Assembly: GCA_023375785.1 (NCBI GenBank)
Contig: SZWC01019057.1
Coordinates: forward strand, 1-23,836
Source of the DNA: Penium margaritaceum
Lineage: Eukaryota; Streptophyta; Zygnematophyceae; Desmidiales; Peniaceae
Direction of reading: 5' to 3'
Length of the DNA stretch: 23,836 nucleotides
This document shows, piece by piece, positions 1 through 10,079 of this stretch. The notes beneath the pieces are model-generated. The model did no database searches. It saw only the letters and a list, made by a program, of their open reading frames with translations, and was not told the DNA's origin. The first letter of the stretch is position 1; each line of letters opens with the position of its first letter. The translations under genes and the position numbers were made by a program.

Positions 1-2470
1 ACCCTACTCGGCATGGTGCGAAGCATGCTCTTCGACGCCAAGCTCCCACCTCGCTTTTGGGCTGAAGCAGCAACAACGGCTTGCTACCTCTTGAACCTCA
101 CACCAGCGACAGCCTTGCGGAAGCGTGGAAAGGAACAGGACAAGCAGCTGAAGACCCCACAGGAAGCATGGTCGGGAAAGAAACCCAACGCATCTAATCT
201 GAAGGTGTTCGGGTCAACTGCATGGGTGAAGATCCAGTCGGGAGAAGGTGGAGGCAAGCTTGATGCACGCTCCAAGAAGTGCATCATGGTTGGGTACGAC
301 ACGTCACACAAAGCCTATCGGCTTTGGGACCAGGCAGCANGGGTCAACTGCATGGGTGAAGATCCAGTCGGGAGAAGGTGGAGGCAAGCTCGACGCACGC
401 TCCAAGAAGTACATCATGGTTGGGTACGACACGTCACACAAAGCCTATCGGCTTTGGGACCAGGCAGCACGCAAGCTCGTGAGGAGCCGCGACGTCGTGT
501 TCGACGAACGCACCCCTCGAAAGGAAGAGCTGCTGGACCCGACCCTCACTCCCAAAGCGGGAGAGTGGATAGTGTTGCTTGAGTCCGGAGACCAAGCACC
601 CGACAACTGGCTCGCCTTTCCAGCAGGTGGTGGGAATGGGAGAGTGGCTGCGGAGGATGATGTAGCATCTGACATGGACGCGGATACCAAGGCGTCCGAG
701 GCTTCCGAGTCTGACTTGGAGTCTGACGACTCTTCTGACGACGATGACAACGACAAACCACCACCTGTGGAAGCACCAGCACCAAAGCAAGAAGCGGCAC
801 CACTACCCCAGCGCAGTTTGCAACCAAAGAGAGTACCTTTGCGATATGAGGATGATTGGACCGGCCTTAGCTGGTCGTGCATGGCTCAGGGAGAGCCATC
901 CACAGTGCCGGAGGCCATGGATGGCCCAGATGCGGCCAAGTGGAAGGAGGCAGTGGATAGCGAGCTCACATCCATTGCCGAGAACGGCACGTGGATACTG
1001 GTGGATAGACCCGACAAGGCCCACGTGGTGGGATCCAAGTGGGTCCTCCGAGTGAAGAAGAAGCAAGATGGCAACATCGACAAGTTCAAGGCAAGGCTAG
1101 TGGCTAAGGGGTTCTCTCAACGCCCAGGCTCCGAGTACGATGAGACGTTCGCGCCCGTCGTGACCTTTGCCTCCATCCGCTCTCTTCTTGGCATTGCTGC
1201 CGCAAAGAACTTGGAGATACACCAAATGGACGTCAGGACAGCTTTCCTTTATGGGAAGTTTGACAAGGAAGTGCTGATGGAGGTGCCCGAAGGAGTCGAG
1301 GCTACCAAGGGCAAGGTGTGCAAGTTGGTGAAAGCGCTCTACGGGCAGAAACAGGCCCCAAGGATGTGGTACAAAGAGATGGACGGTTTCATGACCGGCC
1401 TCTCCTTTGCGCATTGCCGGAATGACCCAAGCATGTACGTGCGCGATGATGGGAGAGGGCTGATGCTGGTTGCGCTGTACGTGGATGATCTGATCATCTG
1501 CTCGTCTTCGGTCGAGCTGTTGGATGGGTTGAAGTCTGACCTCAGCAAAAGGTTCAAGATGAAGGACATGGGTCCTCTCGAGTACTACCTCGGGATTGCC
1601 ATCCACCGCAACCGAGTAGCAGGCACCATCAAACTCAACCAAACCAAATACATTGGTGAAGTATTGAAGCGCTACCACATGGAAGACTGCAAACCTGTGG
1701 GCACCCCAATGACAACCGACACAAAGCTGAAGGCCTCCGTGTCGCCAAGCAACGAAGCAGAACAAAGGGAGATGCAAGACATCCCCTACCAGTCCGCCGT
1801 GGGTAGCATCATGTACGCCATGGTAGGGACTCGTCCCGACATGTGCTACGCTGTGGGACAAGTGAGCAGATTCGTGGCCAACCCTGGGCCACAACATTGG
1901 CAGGCAGTCAAGGGCATCTTGCGCTACCTACAGAAGACACGTCACATGGGCCTCGTCCTTGGAGGCCAAGAAGGAACAGACTCCTTTCGTCTGAAGTGCT
2001 ACACGGATGCTGACTGGGGAGGAAATCTCGACGACAGGAAATCCACCTCTGGATACGTGTGCATCTTGAATGGCGCTGCCATCTCATGGGCCAGTAGGAA
2101 GCAGGATTGTGTTTCCATGTCCACGGCTGAGGCAGAGTACGTTGCTTTGTCTGAGGTGTGGAAGGAGACTCAATGGCTCCGCAGCCTGCTTGGCGAAATG
2201 ACTGTGCTACAGAAGGACGCCACAATCGTACACGTGGACAACATGGGCGCCATCTCGATGGCTGAAGACGAGATCATCTCCTGGCGAACGAAGCACATCG
2301 ACATACGTTACCACTACTCACGTGACCTAGTCATAAAGAATGTAGTGGACTTGCAGCACTACGGAACGAAGAGCATGCTTGCTGACTTCATGACCAAGCC
2401 GCTGGAGAGCGACTTGCATTATGCGGGCATTCGTGGATTCGGCATGAGGAGTGCGGCAGAGGAAGGGTGA
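1..2470 (+). CDS. Ty1/Copia polyprotein, 3' half: integrase end, reverse transcriptase, RNase H (5' end outside window)
   Basis: The frame is open from base 1, so the start lies outside the window. The first ~100 residues match the end of a Copia integrase (FWAEAATTACYLLN, then the KVFGSTAWV block). An acidic Asp/Glu/Ser linker follows near 660-760, then a Copia reverse transcriptase (KWVLRVKKK, KARLVAKGFSQ, HQMDVRTAFL) with catalytic YVDD at 1478-1489, and an RNase H with TDADW near 2000 and STAEAEY near 2120. It ends in a typical LADFMTKPLE tail. The only break is the assembly join at base 340, which shifts the frame by one; treating the 129-bp overlap as one copy leaves a single open frame of about 775 codons. 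Catalytic residues are intact, so this copy looks young, unlike the other elements here. In the family, this protein copies element RNA into DNA in virus-like particles and integrates it. Confidence 0.93.
211..469. other. Probable assembly join: 129-bp near-duplicate either side of an N
   Basis: Bases 211-339 and 341-469 are near-identical, with three substitutions, and are separated by a single N at 340. Both copies code for the same integrase segment, and keeping both breaks the frame while keeping one restores it. This is best read as two contig ends that overlap but were not merged. Confidence 0.85.
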
Positions 2471-2519
2471 GCTCCAAGGCATTGATGGAACCGAGCAACG
2501 GACAGATGGACAGAGGTGC

Positions 2520-2531
2520 AAGGGAGAGATT
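2520..2531 (+). other. Polypurine tract of the first Copia element
   Basis: A purine run (AAGGGAGAGA then TT) lies 50 bases after the pol stop and directly before a TGTTGA start typical of Copia LTRs. This is the usual place of the plus-strand DNA primer. Confidence 0.55.
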
Positions 2532-2996
2532 TGTTGAAAAATTATGCACCTTGTCCACTGCCTTGCTGGCTAGCCATACATACAGACAAGGCATGCACTG
2601 CTCTATGGAGTATGTCCCCTTGGTCTGTTCTGAGATGGGCCAGGAATGCACTGCCCATAAATGGGTATGTCCCATGTGGCTCATCATAGGAACCATACCT
2701 TTTTGGCTTGGTTGATTAGGCACCGGAGTCTCAAACCAGAGGTCGCGGATTCAAACCCCGCGATGGCCGCAATTTTCTTTGTGGCCAAAACTGGGACAGG
2801 AAGCTTCGAGGAAGCTTATTAGAGCCTGCCTTGAGGATGACACTTGGCGGTCTAAGGATGCACCAAGTAGGAATGTAGGTTGAGGTTGGCTCCAGTGGAG
2901 CCACTACAAGCAGAAGCTTTAGCAAAGCTCTGCAAGAATAAAAGCCTGTACCTTGCATGCATCCATTTACAGTTCTTGCCTTTGAAACTCCTCACA
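2532..2996 (+). repeat. Probable 3' LTR of the first Copia element
   Basis: The start is set by TGTTGAAA directly after the polypurine tract. The end is approximate: an AATAAA polyadenylation-type signal at 2937-2942 is followed within about 60 bases by CTCCTCACA, which gives a CA end. The 5' LTR is outside the window, so the boundaries cannot be confirmed by comparing the two. A tRNA-like block lies inside it (separate entry). Confidence 0.6.
2704..2769 (+). other. tRNA-derived block with A and B boxes inside the LTR
   Basis: TGGCTTGGTTG (2704-2714) resembles the internal A box of tRNA genes. GATTCAAACCC (2748-2758) fits the B box at 10 of 11 positions. A T-arm can be drawn (GCGGA, 7-base loop TTCAAAC, CCCGC) with one A-C mismatch, followed by GATGGCC where the 3' acceptor strand belongs. 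The matching 5' acceptor strand (GGCCATC) is not in place; ACCATAC lies a few bases too far upstream. The anticodon loop appears short by one base. It is therefore not a working tRNA, but a tRNA fossil or a SINE-like head captured by the LTR. Confidence 0.55.
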
Positions 2997-3430
2997 GAGT
3001 GTCCAACCAAAGGTAGACACTAAAGACCAACATGCGGACTTCGTGAGGTTGCAAACCAAACGAACCTAAAGTGTGGATCCCTCGTTCGAGGGTGATATGT
3101 TATCTTGGTTGCAATACCAAGAGCGGTTGGCGGCCTCCCATGTCGGGACCCGTTTTCTAGACCGTTGCTATCCGGCGCATTGACAGCAAGCACATGTTGA
3201 GCAAGTCGATATGTGACAAGTGGCTGGTTGTAGCAGATCAGAAACTGCCGGACTCGCATTTGCTCCCCTAGTCTTCTGTACCCTCCATCTCATCATGAGT
3301 CTGCAAGTCAATGGACGTGATCCGAGAAGTCGTAGTAAGCTATGTACACAATATCACTTTGCCCCTGAATGAAGATAAGGAAAGAGTGCTCTTCATTATC
3401 CATTGTTTCAGATTATGGTGGAGAATTTCA
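2997..3430. other. Stretch without a recognised gene
   Basis: This lies between the presumed end of the Copia LTR and the presumed Gypsy LTR. No reading frame resembles a known protein. Only small palindromes are visible, such as CCCTCGTTCGAGGG near 3079. Confidence 0.6.
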
Positions 3431-3995
3431 GATGTCTGTTATCCTACATTTTCCCCCCATAACATAATATTTTTGGGGGAAAGTGGTTTTACGTACCAGA
3501 CGTACACGAGTCCATAATCTTCCAAATGGGCATTTCTCTTATTACACAAATAGCCCATCGTGGTTGAGACCTCAATTTTTTGCCCGGACAGTCCAGGACA
3601 ATTCAGCCAAATGCCCTTGCCCTCCTGCTAACCTTCTCGCACTTTCGGACAATCCCGACCGATTTTGAGAATCATCGACAGAAACATCATGACCTTTTGG
3701 TCGACTTCTTGCATCTTCTGCGTCAATCCTCAAAGCCTCCCAACTTCTCGGTGGAGCTTATCGAATCCAACCACTCACGACACGACTCCACACGCGTTGT
3801 TCGATAATCGACCCAATGACCCCAACTATACCTCATTTGTAACTCGACACTTGTATATATGTTTGATCATTTTGACACTTGTTATCGACGTACCCTTACC
3901 GTTAACTATGAATTGCTCAAGTATCCCAGATTCTTAATCGTGTTTTACCTCACAACTTCAACCTGTTCACCATGTATGCTTTGTTTGGCATAACA
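3431..3995 (+). repeat. Probable 5' LTR of the Ty3/Gypsy element (left edge uncertain)
   Basis: The right edge is fixed by the primer-binding site two bases downstream (ends ...CATAACA). A TATATAT at 3854-3860 would suit the LTR promoter, leaving about 140 bases for R-U5. The left edge (TGTCTGTT) is a guess, since no 3' LTR survives for comparison. A hairpin with TTTCCCCC/GGGGGAAA arms sits near 3450-3483. Confidence 0.4.
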
Positions 3996-3997
3996 CT

Positions 3998-4009
3998 TGG
4001 TATCAAATC
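3998..4009 (+). other. Primer-binding site of the Gypsy element (initiator-Met tRNA type)
   Basis: TGGTATCAAATC resembles TGGTATCAGAGC, the complement of the plant initiator-Met tRNA 3' end used by many plant LTR elements. Its place two bases after the LTR end is right for minus-strand priming. Confidence 0.75.
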
Positions 4010-4379
4010 GCAGCGGTGCTGGAGAGGCATCCAACTACTTTGCCCATCCGGAGGACTACCTTGCACAAGTTGTCAGCGCATCTCGCACGTCCAAACTTTG
4101 TAGACCTCGCGATTATGACGTGAAGTGAGCGAGCGCATCCAACGACCAAGAAGACATCTTTGGCAATGACTTTGGCGATGGAGGAGTAGAACGTGCCTTT
4201 GTACGCAAACCTTGAAGCGGCAGCAAATGCTGGCGTGGCAGGCTATGTGGCAGTCGGATCAACCCCTATGGCTTTGACGACCAATCCGGTCGCAGATCCA
4301 ACGGCAGTAAGCCAGGCGTCCCTACCGACAGCCTTGACGATGACAGCAGGAATGACAACTGGCACTGAATGAGAGGCAC

Positions 4380-5340
4380 AGATCAACAAGGAACTGGAGA
4401 ATGGTATCTTCACGCAAAAGGGAAACAAGAGCCATCTGCTCCGATAACTCAACGCTACAAAGGAGGCTCTTTGCAATTCAGGTGCACGAGAGGCGGTGCT
4501 CGTCAAGAGATATACCAAACTCTCGAGCAAACTCAAGAGTCGCCCAGCCCCTCCCAAACCGTTTGATCTCACACATTCAAAGGGACCAATGGTTCAGATG
4601 TGGCTGATGAGTCTAGAGGTGTACTTTGCTGCTACTGGGGTCAACGACGATCAAAATAAAATTGGCGTCGCGGCCGCGCTTTTGTGTGGCACAACATTAA
4701 GTTGGTGGTCTGACCTAAAGGCCATCCAACAGCGGGAGGAGATCTGCAGGACATCATCAACGGCGCCTGTCTCATGTCTCCAACAACAGGCATTTTACCC
4801 TTGGAGCAGATCAACCCACAATGGCAAGATACGCTAACGCCACCAACCAATGGGAACACGTTATTGTGTGTCATACTCGCACAATTTGGACGACTGAACA
4901 GGAAGTCTGACACTCATTACAAGCTCCATCGTCTTTTTCAGCAGTCCAGACTGGCGGAGTATACAAGGAGAATCCGCAAGATCATCACTTGTGTAGACAT
5001 CGGCCCCGACGAGTTATACTTTCGCTACAACAACACCCTGAAATGAGGCATCCCACGAGTAATTGCCATTTTTGGCATCCAAAACGACTTACTACAGATG
5101 ATTGCAGCAATAGACAGCATCGACAGTGCTGACTACAATCCTTGGATCCAATAATCCTACGGTTGGCGACCTTCCAACCACCATTATCATGGAAGCGGAA
5201 AAAGCCGCTCGAGGGACTCCTCGACTCTGATGGAAGTAAATGCCATCGACCAAAGAGAAATGCATACCTGCTACAACTGCAAAAAATTCGGGCTCATAGT
5301 TTGCAACTTCCAGAGAAAGCAATAGGCCAAAAGGGGGGGG
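4380..5340 (+). pseudogene. Gypsy gag, frameshifted
   Basis: Gag homology is spread over several frames. Around 4390-4495 a reading with one stop leads into an Arg/Lys/Pro-rich stretch and then the retrotransposon-gag core (MWLMSLEVYFAATGV at about 4590-4640, ending in LSWW near 4710). After a shift it continues as KLHRLFQQSRLAEYTRRIRK (about 4920-4980). Near 5260 a CCHC-like knuckle remains as CYNCKKFG, but its His is Leu and the last Cys is displaced, so zinc binding is probably lost. A run of 11 G at 5333-5343 adds a likely shift. Bases 4010-4380 are leader with nothing recognisable. Confidence 0.75.
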
Positions 5341-5529
5341 GGGAAGTCATAGAAAATTGAGTCAAGAAGCGGGAAAGGGCAGGAGTGAAAGGCGTGACTA
5401 TTGTCCACGAGAAGCAATCTGCACTGAACGATTGCCCATACAAACGCCCTGCAACGCCGTTTAGGGTTTTGAAATCGGAGTGCTTGACGACCAACCGCCG
5501 ATGCTGCTGAATTTTCAACCTCAAAGATG

Positions 5530-5986
5530 CACAAGTGGCATAATGGTATCGGCACTGTTCGATGGAGGAGCTTCTCATAGTTTCGTAAGAAATGACATGG
5601 TCTAGAAGCTGGGTTTGTAGACCGAACCAGGGGTGTTTGAAGGAAACCCCGTCGCCGGGAGGTTGCAAACACGGAGACTTCAAGAACCAATACAACAACA
5701 TGAAGGAGATCTACAGGATGTAACGGTCTGGAGATCCTATCCAATGAGTAACCACAAAACTGTTCTCCGATGAGATGTCCTTTCCCGACACAATATGCAA
5801 GCCGACTGGATCAACGACAATGTCTACGTGCAAATCGATGGCTCCAAACGACAACTTCTTTTTGTGGGACAAAAGATAACAGTTGAAGCATTAGAGGTGG
5901 AAGCAGTGAAGGAAACTACAGTAGCTGAAAAGAAACAACCTTCGAAGGTGGTACCACTCAACTCTGCCAAACAATGCATACAGTGA
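5530..5986 (+). pseudogene. Gypsy retropepsin-like protease, broken
   Basis: The reading around 5540-5600 gives ALFDGGASHSFV, the flap-to-active-site pattern of Gypsy proteases (usually D-T/S-G-A; here D-G-G-A). Two TAG codons follow within about 50 bases. The domain then picks up as a frame at 5795 (DWINDNVYVQID), which matches the conserved D-W-L segment at the protease end, and stops at 5986. The enzyme would normally cut the Gag-Pol precursor; this copy cannot be made intact. Confidence 0.7.
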
Positions 5987-6079
5987 GGAGCTCGTGTGTG
6001 GCTCATACATCTCGAGCCAATGGAGGAAGCGGAAGTGGTAGCAGCTGCCTCATCACCCTCATCGGCGTCATGAGCCTCA

Positions 6080-7287
6080 TTGGCATCAACAAAGTTCGCA
6101 ATGGTACTTGAAGAATTTTCACCGCTCATCCAAGATTCTATAAACATTTTGACCTGGCAAAATCCCAAAACCCTACCACCTCAACAGGACATAGACCATC
6201 CCATCAACCTAGAACCAGGCAGTCGATTCACAGTTTTAGGGGTCTGTCGGATGAGCGATCACAAACTGACCGCGTTGCGGAAGCAGCTCGATGACATGCT
6301 CATTCAAGTGTTCATCCGCCCATCAATGTCACCGTACACTGCAACAGTACTGTCCGTGAAACCGAAAACTGACAAGATGCAGATGTGCACAGCCTACCGT
6401 GTGTTGAACGATGCTACCATGAAGAACCGCAACCCTCTTCCCCGAGCCGACGAACTTGCCGACCATCTCCGAGGGCCTCGAGTTTTCACCAAAATCAACC
6501 TATGCAGCAGTTATCACCAGATTCACATGGCAGACGCCGACATTGAGAAGACGGCGTTCCGAACTCCCTACGGGCATTTTGAGTTCACATTATTATTGTT
6601 TGGACACATAAATGCCGCGGCAACGTTCATGGTGGCGATGAACAACATGTTCCGCTCGTACCTCGATAACTTTGTTGTGGTGCATCTTGACGACATCCTC
6701 GTGTACGGCCACACCCCGGAGGAGCACAATGGACATCTTCGAAAATATCTCTAAGTTTTACAGAGATAATTTTTTTGGAAAACTCTCAAAGTGCTATTTC
6801 GGTCTCCGTTCCATCGAGCTTTTCGGTCATGTCATCAACGGCGGACGGGTCACCATGGATAAAAAAAAAGTAGCAGCAATCGCTGATTGGCCGACAAAGA
6901 CCAACATTCAAGACATTCAAGTTTTCCTCGACTTTTTCAATTACTACCGGCGTTTGTATGGGATTACACACGAGTGCCAGCGCCTCTCTCTGAACGCACT
7001 CGAAAAGTATAAGAGTGTTGTTGGGGAGACAGCAAAAACGATGTGTTCACCGCTTTATAATATGTTCTGAACTCGAGACCAGTCCTACGATTAGATAATC
7101 CAATGGTCGACTACATCATGGCTACGGACACTTCACATTGAGCCATCAGCGCGGTCCTCCTACAAGACCAGGGCAACGGAGAATAACCAGTTGCATACAT
7201 GTCAAGAAAATTGCACGTACTGGAACTCAACCACGCTGTAGACGAGAAGGAGATGCTGGCGGTCAAACATGAATTTAAGGCATGGAA
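6080..7287 (+). pseudogene. Gypsy reverse transcriptase and first part of RNase H
   Basis: An open frame of 224 codons (6080-6754) holds RT from the IDxxPG-like entry through the fingers and palm. Motif A, normally K-I-D-L, reads K-I-N-L (Asn codon 6497-6499), so a catalytic Asp is lost. Motif C is H-L-D-D (6683-6694) instead of Y-L-D-D. After a frameshift near 6750 the thumb (KLSKCYFGL, GHVINGG) runs to about 6960. RNase H starts near 7075 (YIMATDTSH) with a TGA at 7139 and a TAA at 7184, and runs to KHEFKAW at 7286. The frame then meets the Copia insertion; the missing remainder is at 16426. Confidence 0.88.
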
Positions 7288-7627
7288 GAGCTAGAAAACC
7301 TGATGCAGCAGGTTGGGGCAGCAGTGTTCTTGATGCGGCGCGCGGGAACCCTCGCTCATTGCCTAGGCTGCCCCCTCAGTCTGCTGCACCAGAGTCTAAG
7401 TCTGAGAGCTGTTGTGTTGTTACTCAAAAACGTGTGTGCCAGAGTTAGCGCCAGACAACAGTTCAAAATAGGAAATGACTAATTCAAAAGTAAGAATAAG
7501 CATCAATGGGATACCCATCCAAGTTCTAGCTCCCCCCCAACTCTGTAGAGCTTGTTACTCAGTCTTTAAGCTAATCAGCAAATGACATATCTTCTGGCAG
7601 GCAAGGTTTTCTTGGTGAGCCTTGCCA
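7288..7627 (-). repeat. 3' LTR of minus-strand Copia, truncated
   Basis: 7289-7560 aligns along its length with 14908-15160 (shared blocks include GGTTGGGGCAGCA, CTTAGTCTRCT-like and GTGTGTGCCAGAGTT). A second block near 7594-7627 aligns with 15902-15936 (TTCTGGCARGC...CCAGA, about 83% over 45 bases). Between the blocks the other LTR carries the 716-bp insertion. The copies have diverged visibly, so the Copia insertion is not recent. Confidence 0.78.
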
Positions 7628-9170
7628 GACAACCGACACCCCAATTGAACGAGTCACGCTTTAGTGCCTTGGTCAAGAAGTAAGCCAACTGTCGTGCCGT
7701 CTCAATCCACATAATGTTGATGATGTCGTCATGCAACAATGAATGCACATAGTGATGCTCCACATTGATGTGCTTTGTGCGAGTGTGATGCACACCGTCC
7801 TTGTCAACAATGGCCATGTCACTCTCATTGTCACCCTGCAACATGATGGGCAGGACTCAGTGACGCAACTTGGACAACAGGCAATGCAACCACACGCTCT
7901 CACATGCGTGAGAACTAAGGACCACATACTCAGCCTCAGCAGTTTTGCGTACAATGCAGCCTTGCTTGCCACTATGCCTGGACACAGTCGTGTCGCCAAC
8001 AAGAAAGATCCAGCCAGTACGACTCTTACCGTCCGGCCTGCCGACCAAGTCATGATTGATGTAGCCCACGGCAACAACGGACGGCTGTCGACGGAACATG
8101 AGGCCTTGCCGTGGGATCAAGATGGCATAGCACAATACTCGGATTGCGGCCTCGAAGTGGAGGTGTCGCGACTCCTTAGAAAACTGGGCAAGGAGGTTGA
8201 CAGCGAACGCAATGTCTGGACGCATTGTCGTTGCCAAGAACATTAGTGACCCGATGAAACGTATATACATGGTCATGTCTACTCGCTCTCCCTCCACGAC
8301 CGGATCAAAGCTCTTCAGCTTTGCCTTACCGTTGAGCGACATGGGTGATGATGCTCTCGACACGACGGGTAGGTCCTCAGCAAATGGCCCGGACAAGCTC
8401 TGGACGTAGGCGACCTGATGGACGTGCACGAGACCCATGGAGCGATCATGCTTGAGCTCCATGCTTAGAAAGACTTGTGCCAACCCAAGGTCGTTCATCT
8501 AGTAGGCGGCATGCTACAGGTCCTTGACCTCCTGGATGGTAGCTGAATCTGGCGACGCGATGAGCAGGTCATCAACATACACCAAGACAGTGACAAAGGT
8601 CTGACCTTGCGGGCTGAAAAACAGTATAGGGCCGGTAGTGCTACGAAGGAGGTCGCGCTGAGAAGTGTACAACCGATCTCCTGATTCCAATAGCGCGTTG
8701 ACTGCTTCAGGCCATAGAGGGCCTTCCGTAGCTTCTTGACCTTGCCAGAGCCATTGTCAAAGCCTGGAGGCTACACCATGTAGAGCTCCTCACCTTCCAA
8801 TGAGCTACGGAGAAAGGCGTTGCTCACATCCGTCCAATGTAGCTCCCACCCATGCTAGACAACCAGACTGAACAATGCCCGGCTAGCGGAGAACCGACTG
8901 ACTGGGGCGAAGATCTGGTCGTAGTCGACCCCAGGGACCTGAGAAAATCCCTTGGCCGTAATACGAGCCTTGTACTTGTCCAAGGATCCATCTGGGTTCC
9001 ACTTTCGTCGGAGGATCCACTTGGCACCGATGGCCTTTTCGTAGGGGGGAAGGTCGACAAGCTTGTAGACATGATGTTGCCGAATGCCGGTAAGCTTGTC
9101 GGCGCATGCAGCCTCCTAGTATGGGGACTCGGGAGATGCCCGAGCCTCACATAGGGTGGTTGGGTCCTCT
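7575..9170 (-). pseudogene. Copia reverse transcriptase and RNase H, broken
   Basis: From about 9100 down, the reverse-strand frame gives the RT start (GAKWILRRKWNPDG, KARITAKGFSQVPG). A TAG at 8857-8855 sits where Gln or similar is expected before HGWELH, and another at 8773-8771 in YMV-stop-PPGF. Motif A reads HWTDVSNAFL. After a shift, YVDD is kept at 8579-8568. An open frame (8498-7857) covers the palm end, connection and RNase H; the RNase H entry reads G-Y-I-N-H-D, so the first catalytic Asp appears changed. After another shift the final part (TKHINVEHHYV, LAYFLTKAL) runs to 7575, reading into the truncated LTR. Confidence 0.88.
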
Positions 9171-9520
9171 GGTCACTCCCTGGAGCGGACAGTGAGGACG
9201 TGGGCGTCTTGCGCCCAGGTGGCACACGTGTAAGTGTAGCCGCAATGGCACATTGGTGCTCTTGATGGATCAAGGCGTAGCCCAAAGCCGACCCCAGATG
9301 CAGGTTAGTGGCAACGGACAATGTGGCCAAGCCATGCGCCTTAATGCCAAGGTCCCCACTCACGACTGTGGGAGTGGGTCAGCCCGAAGGCAAGGAGTCT
9401 CGTGGGGCGACAGGGGATCGTGGCACGAGAGGGCGCGAGGTAGCCGCCTAAGTGCTCACTATCTGCTTGGGTTGGAGGCTTGCGCCGAGACCACGTGTGT
9501 AGTGTGCCGGCATGGACGGA

Positions 9521-10024
9521 GCGGCCGGCCCGGAGAGGATGGCGGAAATGAACGGGGCAGCCGGCCCCAAGGGGCTAGTGGACATGGATGGAGCGGCCAG
9601 CTCAGAGAGGCCAGTGGACAAGAACGGGATGGCTAACTCAGAGGGGCAAGCAGACACGCGCAGGATAGCCAGCCCGGAGAAGCTGGTGGACAAGGGTAGG
9701 GCAGCCGGCCCACAGGGGCTTGTGGACACGGGCATGGCAGCGGGTCCAAAGGGGCTCGCGGACACATACAAGGCAGCCGGCCCGGAGGGGCTGGCGGACA
9801 CAGACGTAGAGGCTGGCTCATAAAGACCAGAGGACGTAGACAAGGTGGCTGGCTCAGAAGGGCCAGCAGACACAGACCGGGCGGCCGACTTAGAAGGGCC
9901 CGTGGACGCAGATGAGGCGGCCGGCTCAGAAGGGCCACCGGATGCGGATGATGTAGTTGGCCCGGAGGGATAGGTAGACAAGAGCGGGGTAGCCGGCCTC
10001 TGAGGACCGGCAAACGCAGACGAT
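9521..10024 (-). repeat. 36-bp coding minisatellite, 14 units, between Copia integrase and RT
   Basis: Fourteen consecutive units of exactly 36 bp (504 bp) with + strand pattern GCNGCCGGCCCGGAGGGGCT..GTGGACA; a partial unit precedes it. On the coding (minus) strand each is 12 residues of the form S-x-S-x-P-x-G-P-A-A-x-x. No unit has gained or lost a base, though units differ at many sites. The + strand also reads open for part of the array, which is a shadow. Confidence 0.9.
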
Positions 10025-10079
10025 GTGACGCCTGGAAGCGACTGGACGGTGGACGGACCCACCACTCCCCCACGTAACA

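Noticed and set aside
2704..2769. A working tRNA gene
   Set aside because: The 5' acceptor strand is missing, the anticodon loop is short and the T-stem has a mismatch.
4243..4572. Minus-strand open frame of 109 codons
   Set aside because: It overlaps the Gypsy gag start, whose plus-strand reading has homology.
7743..8246. Plus-strand open frame of 167 codons
   Set aside because: Shadow of the minus-strand Copia RNase H, which has clear family motifs.
9512..9823. Plus-strand open frame of 103 codons with Gly/Ala-rich repeats
   Set aside because: It is the complement of the 36-bp coding minisatellite of the minus-strand Copia; the minus strand continues open into integrase homology.
9521..10024. 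Regular 36-bp periodicity that could suggest a CRISPR array
   Set aside because: Units are directly adjacent with no spacers, and lie inside a retrotransposon gene of a eukaryote.
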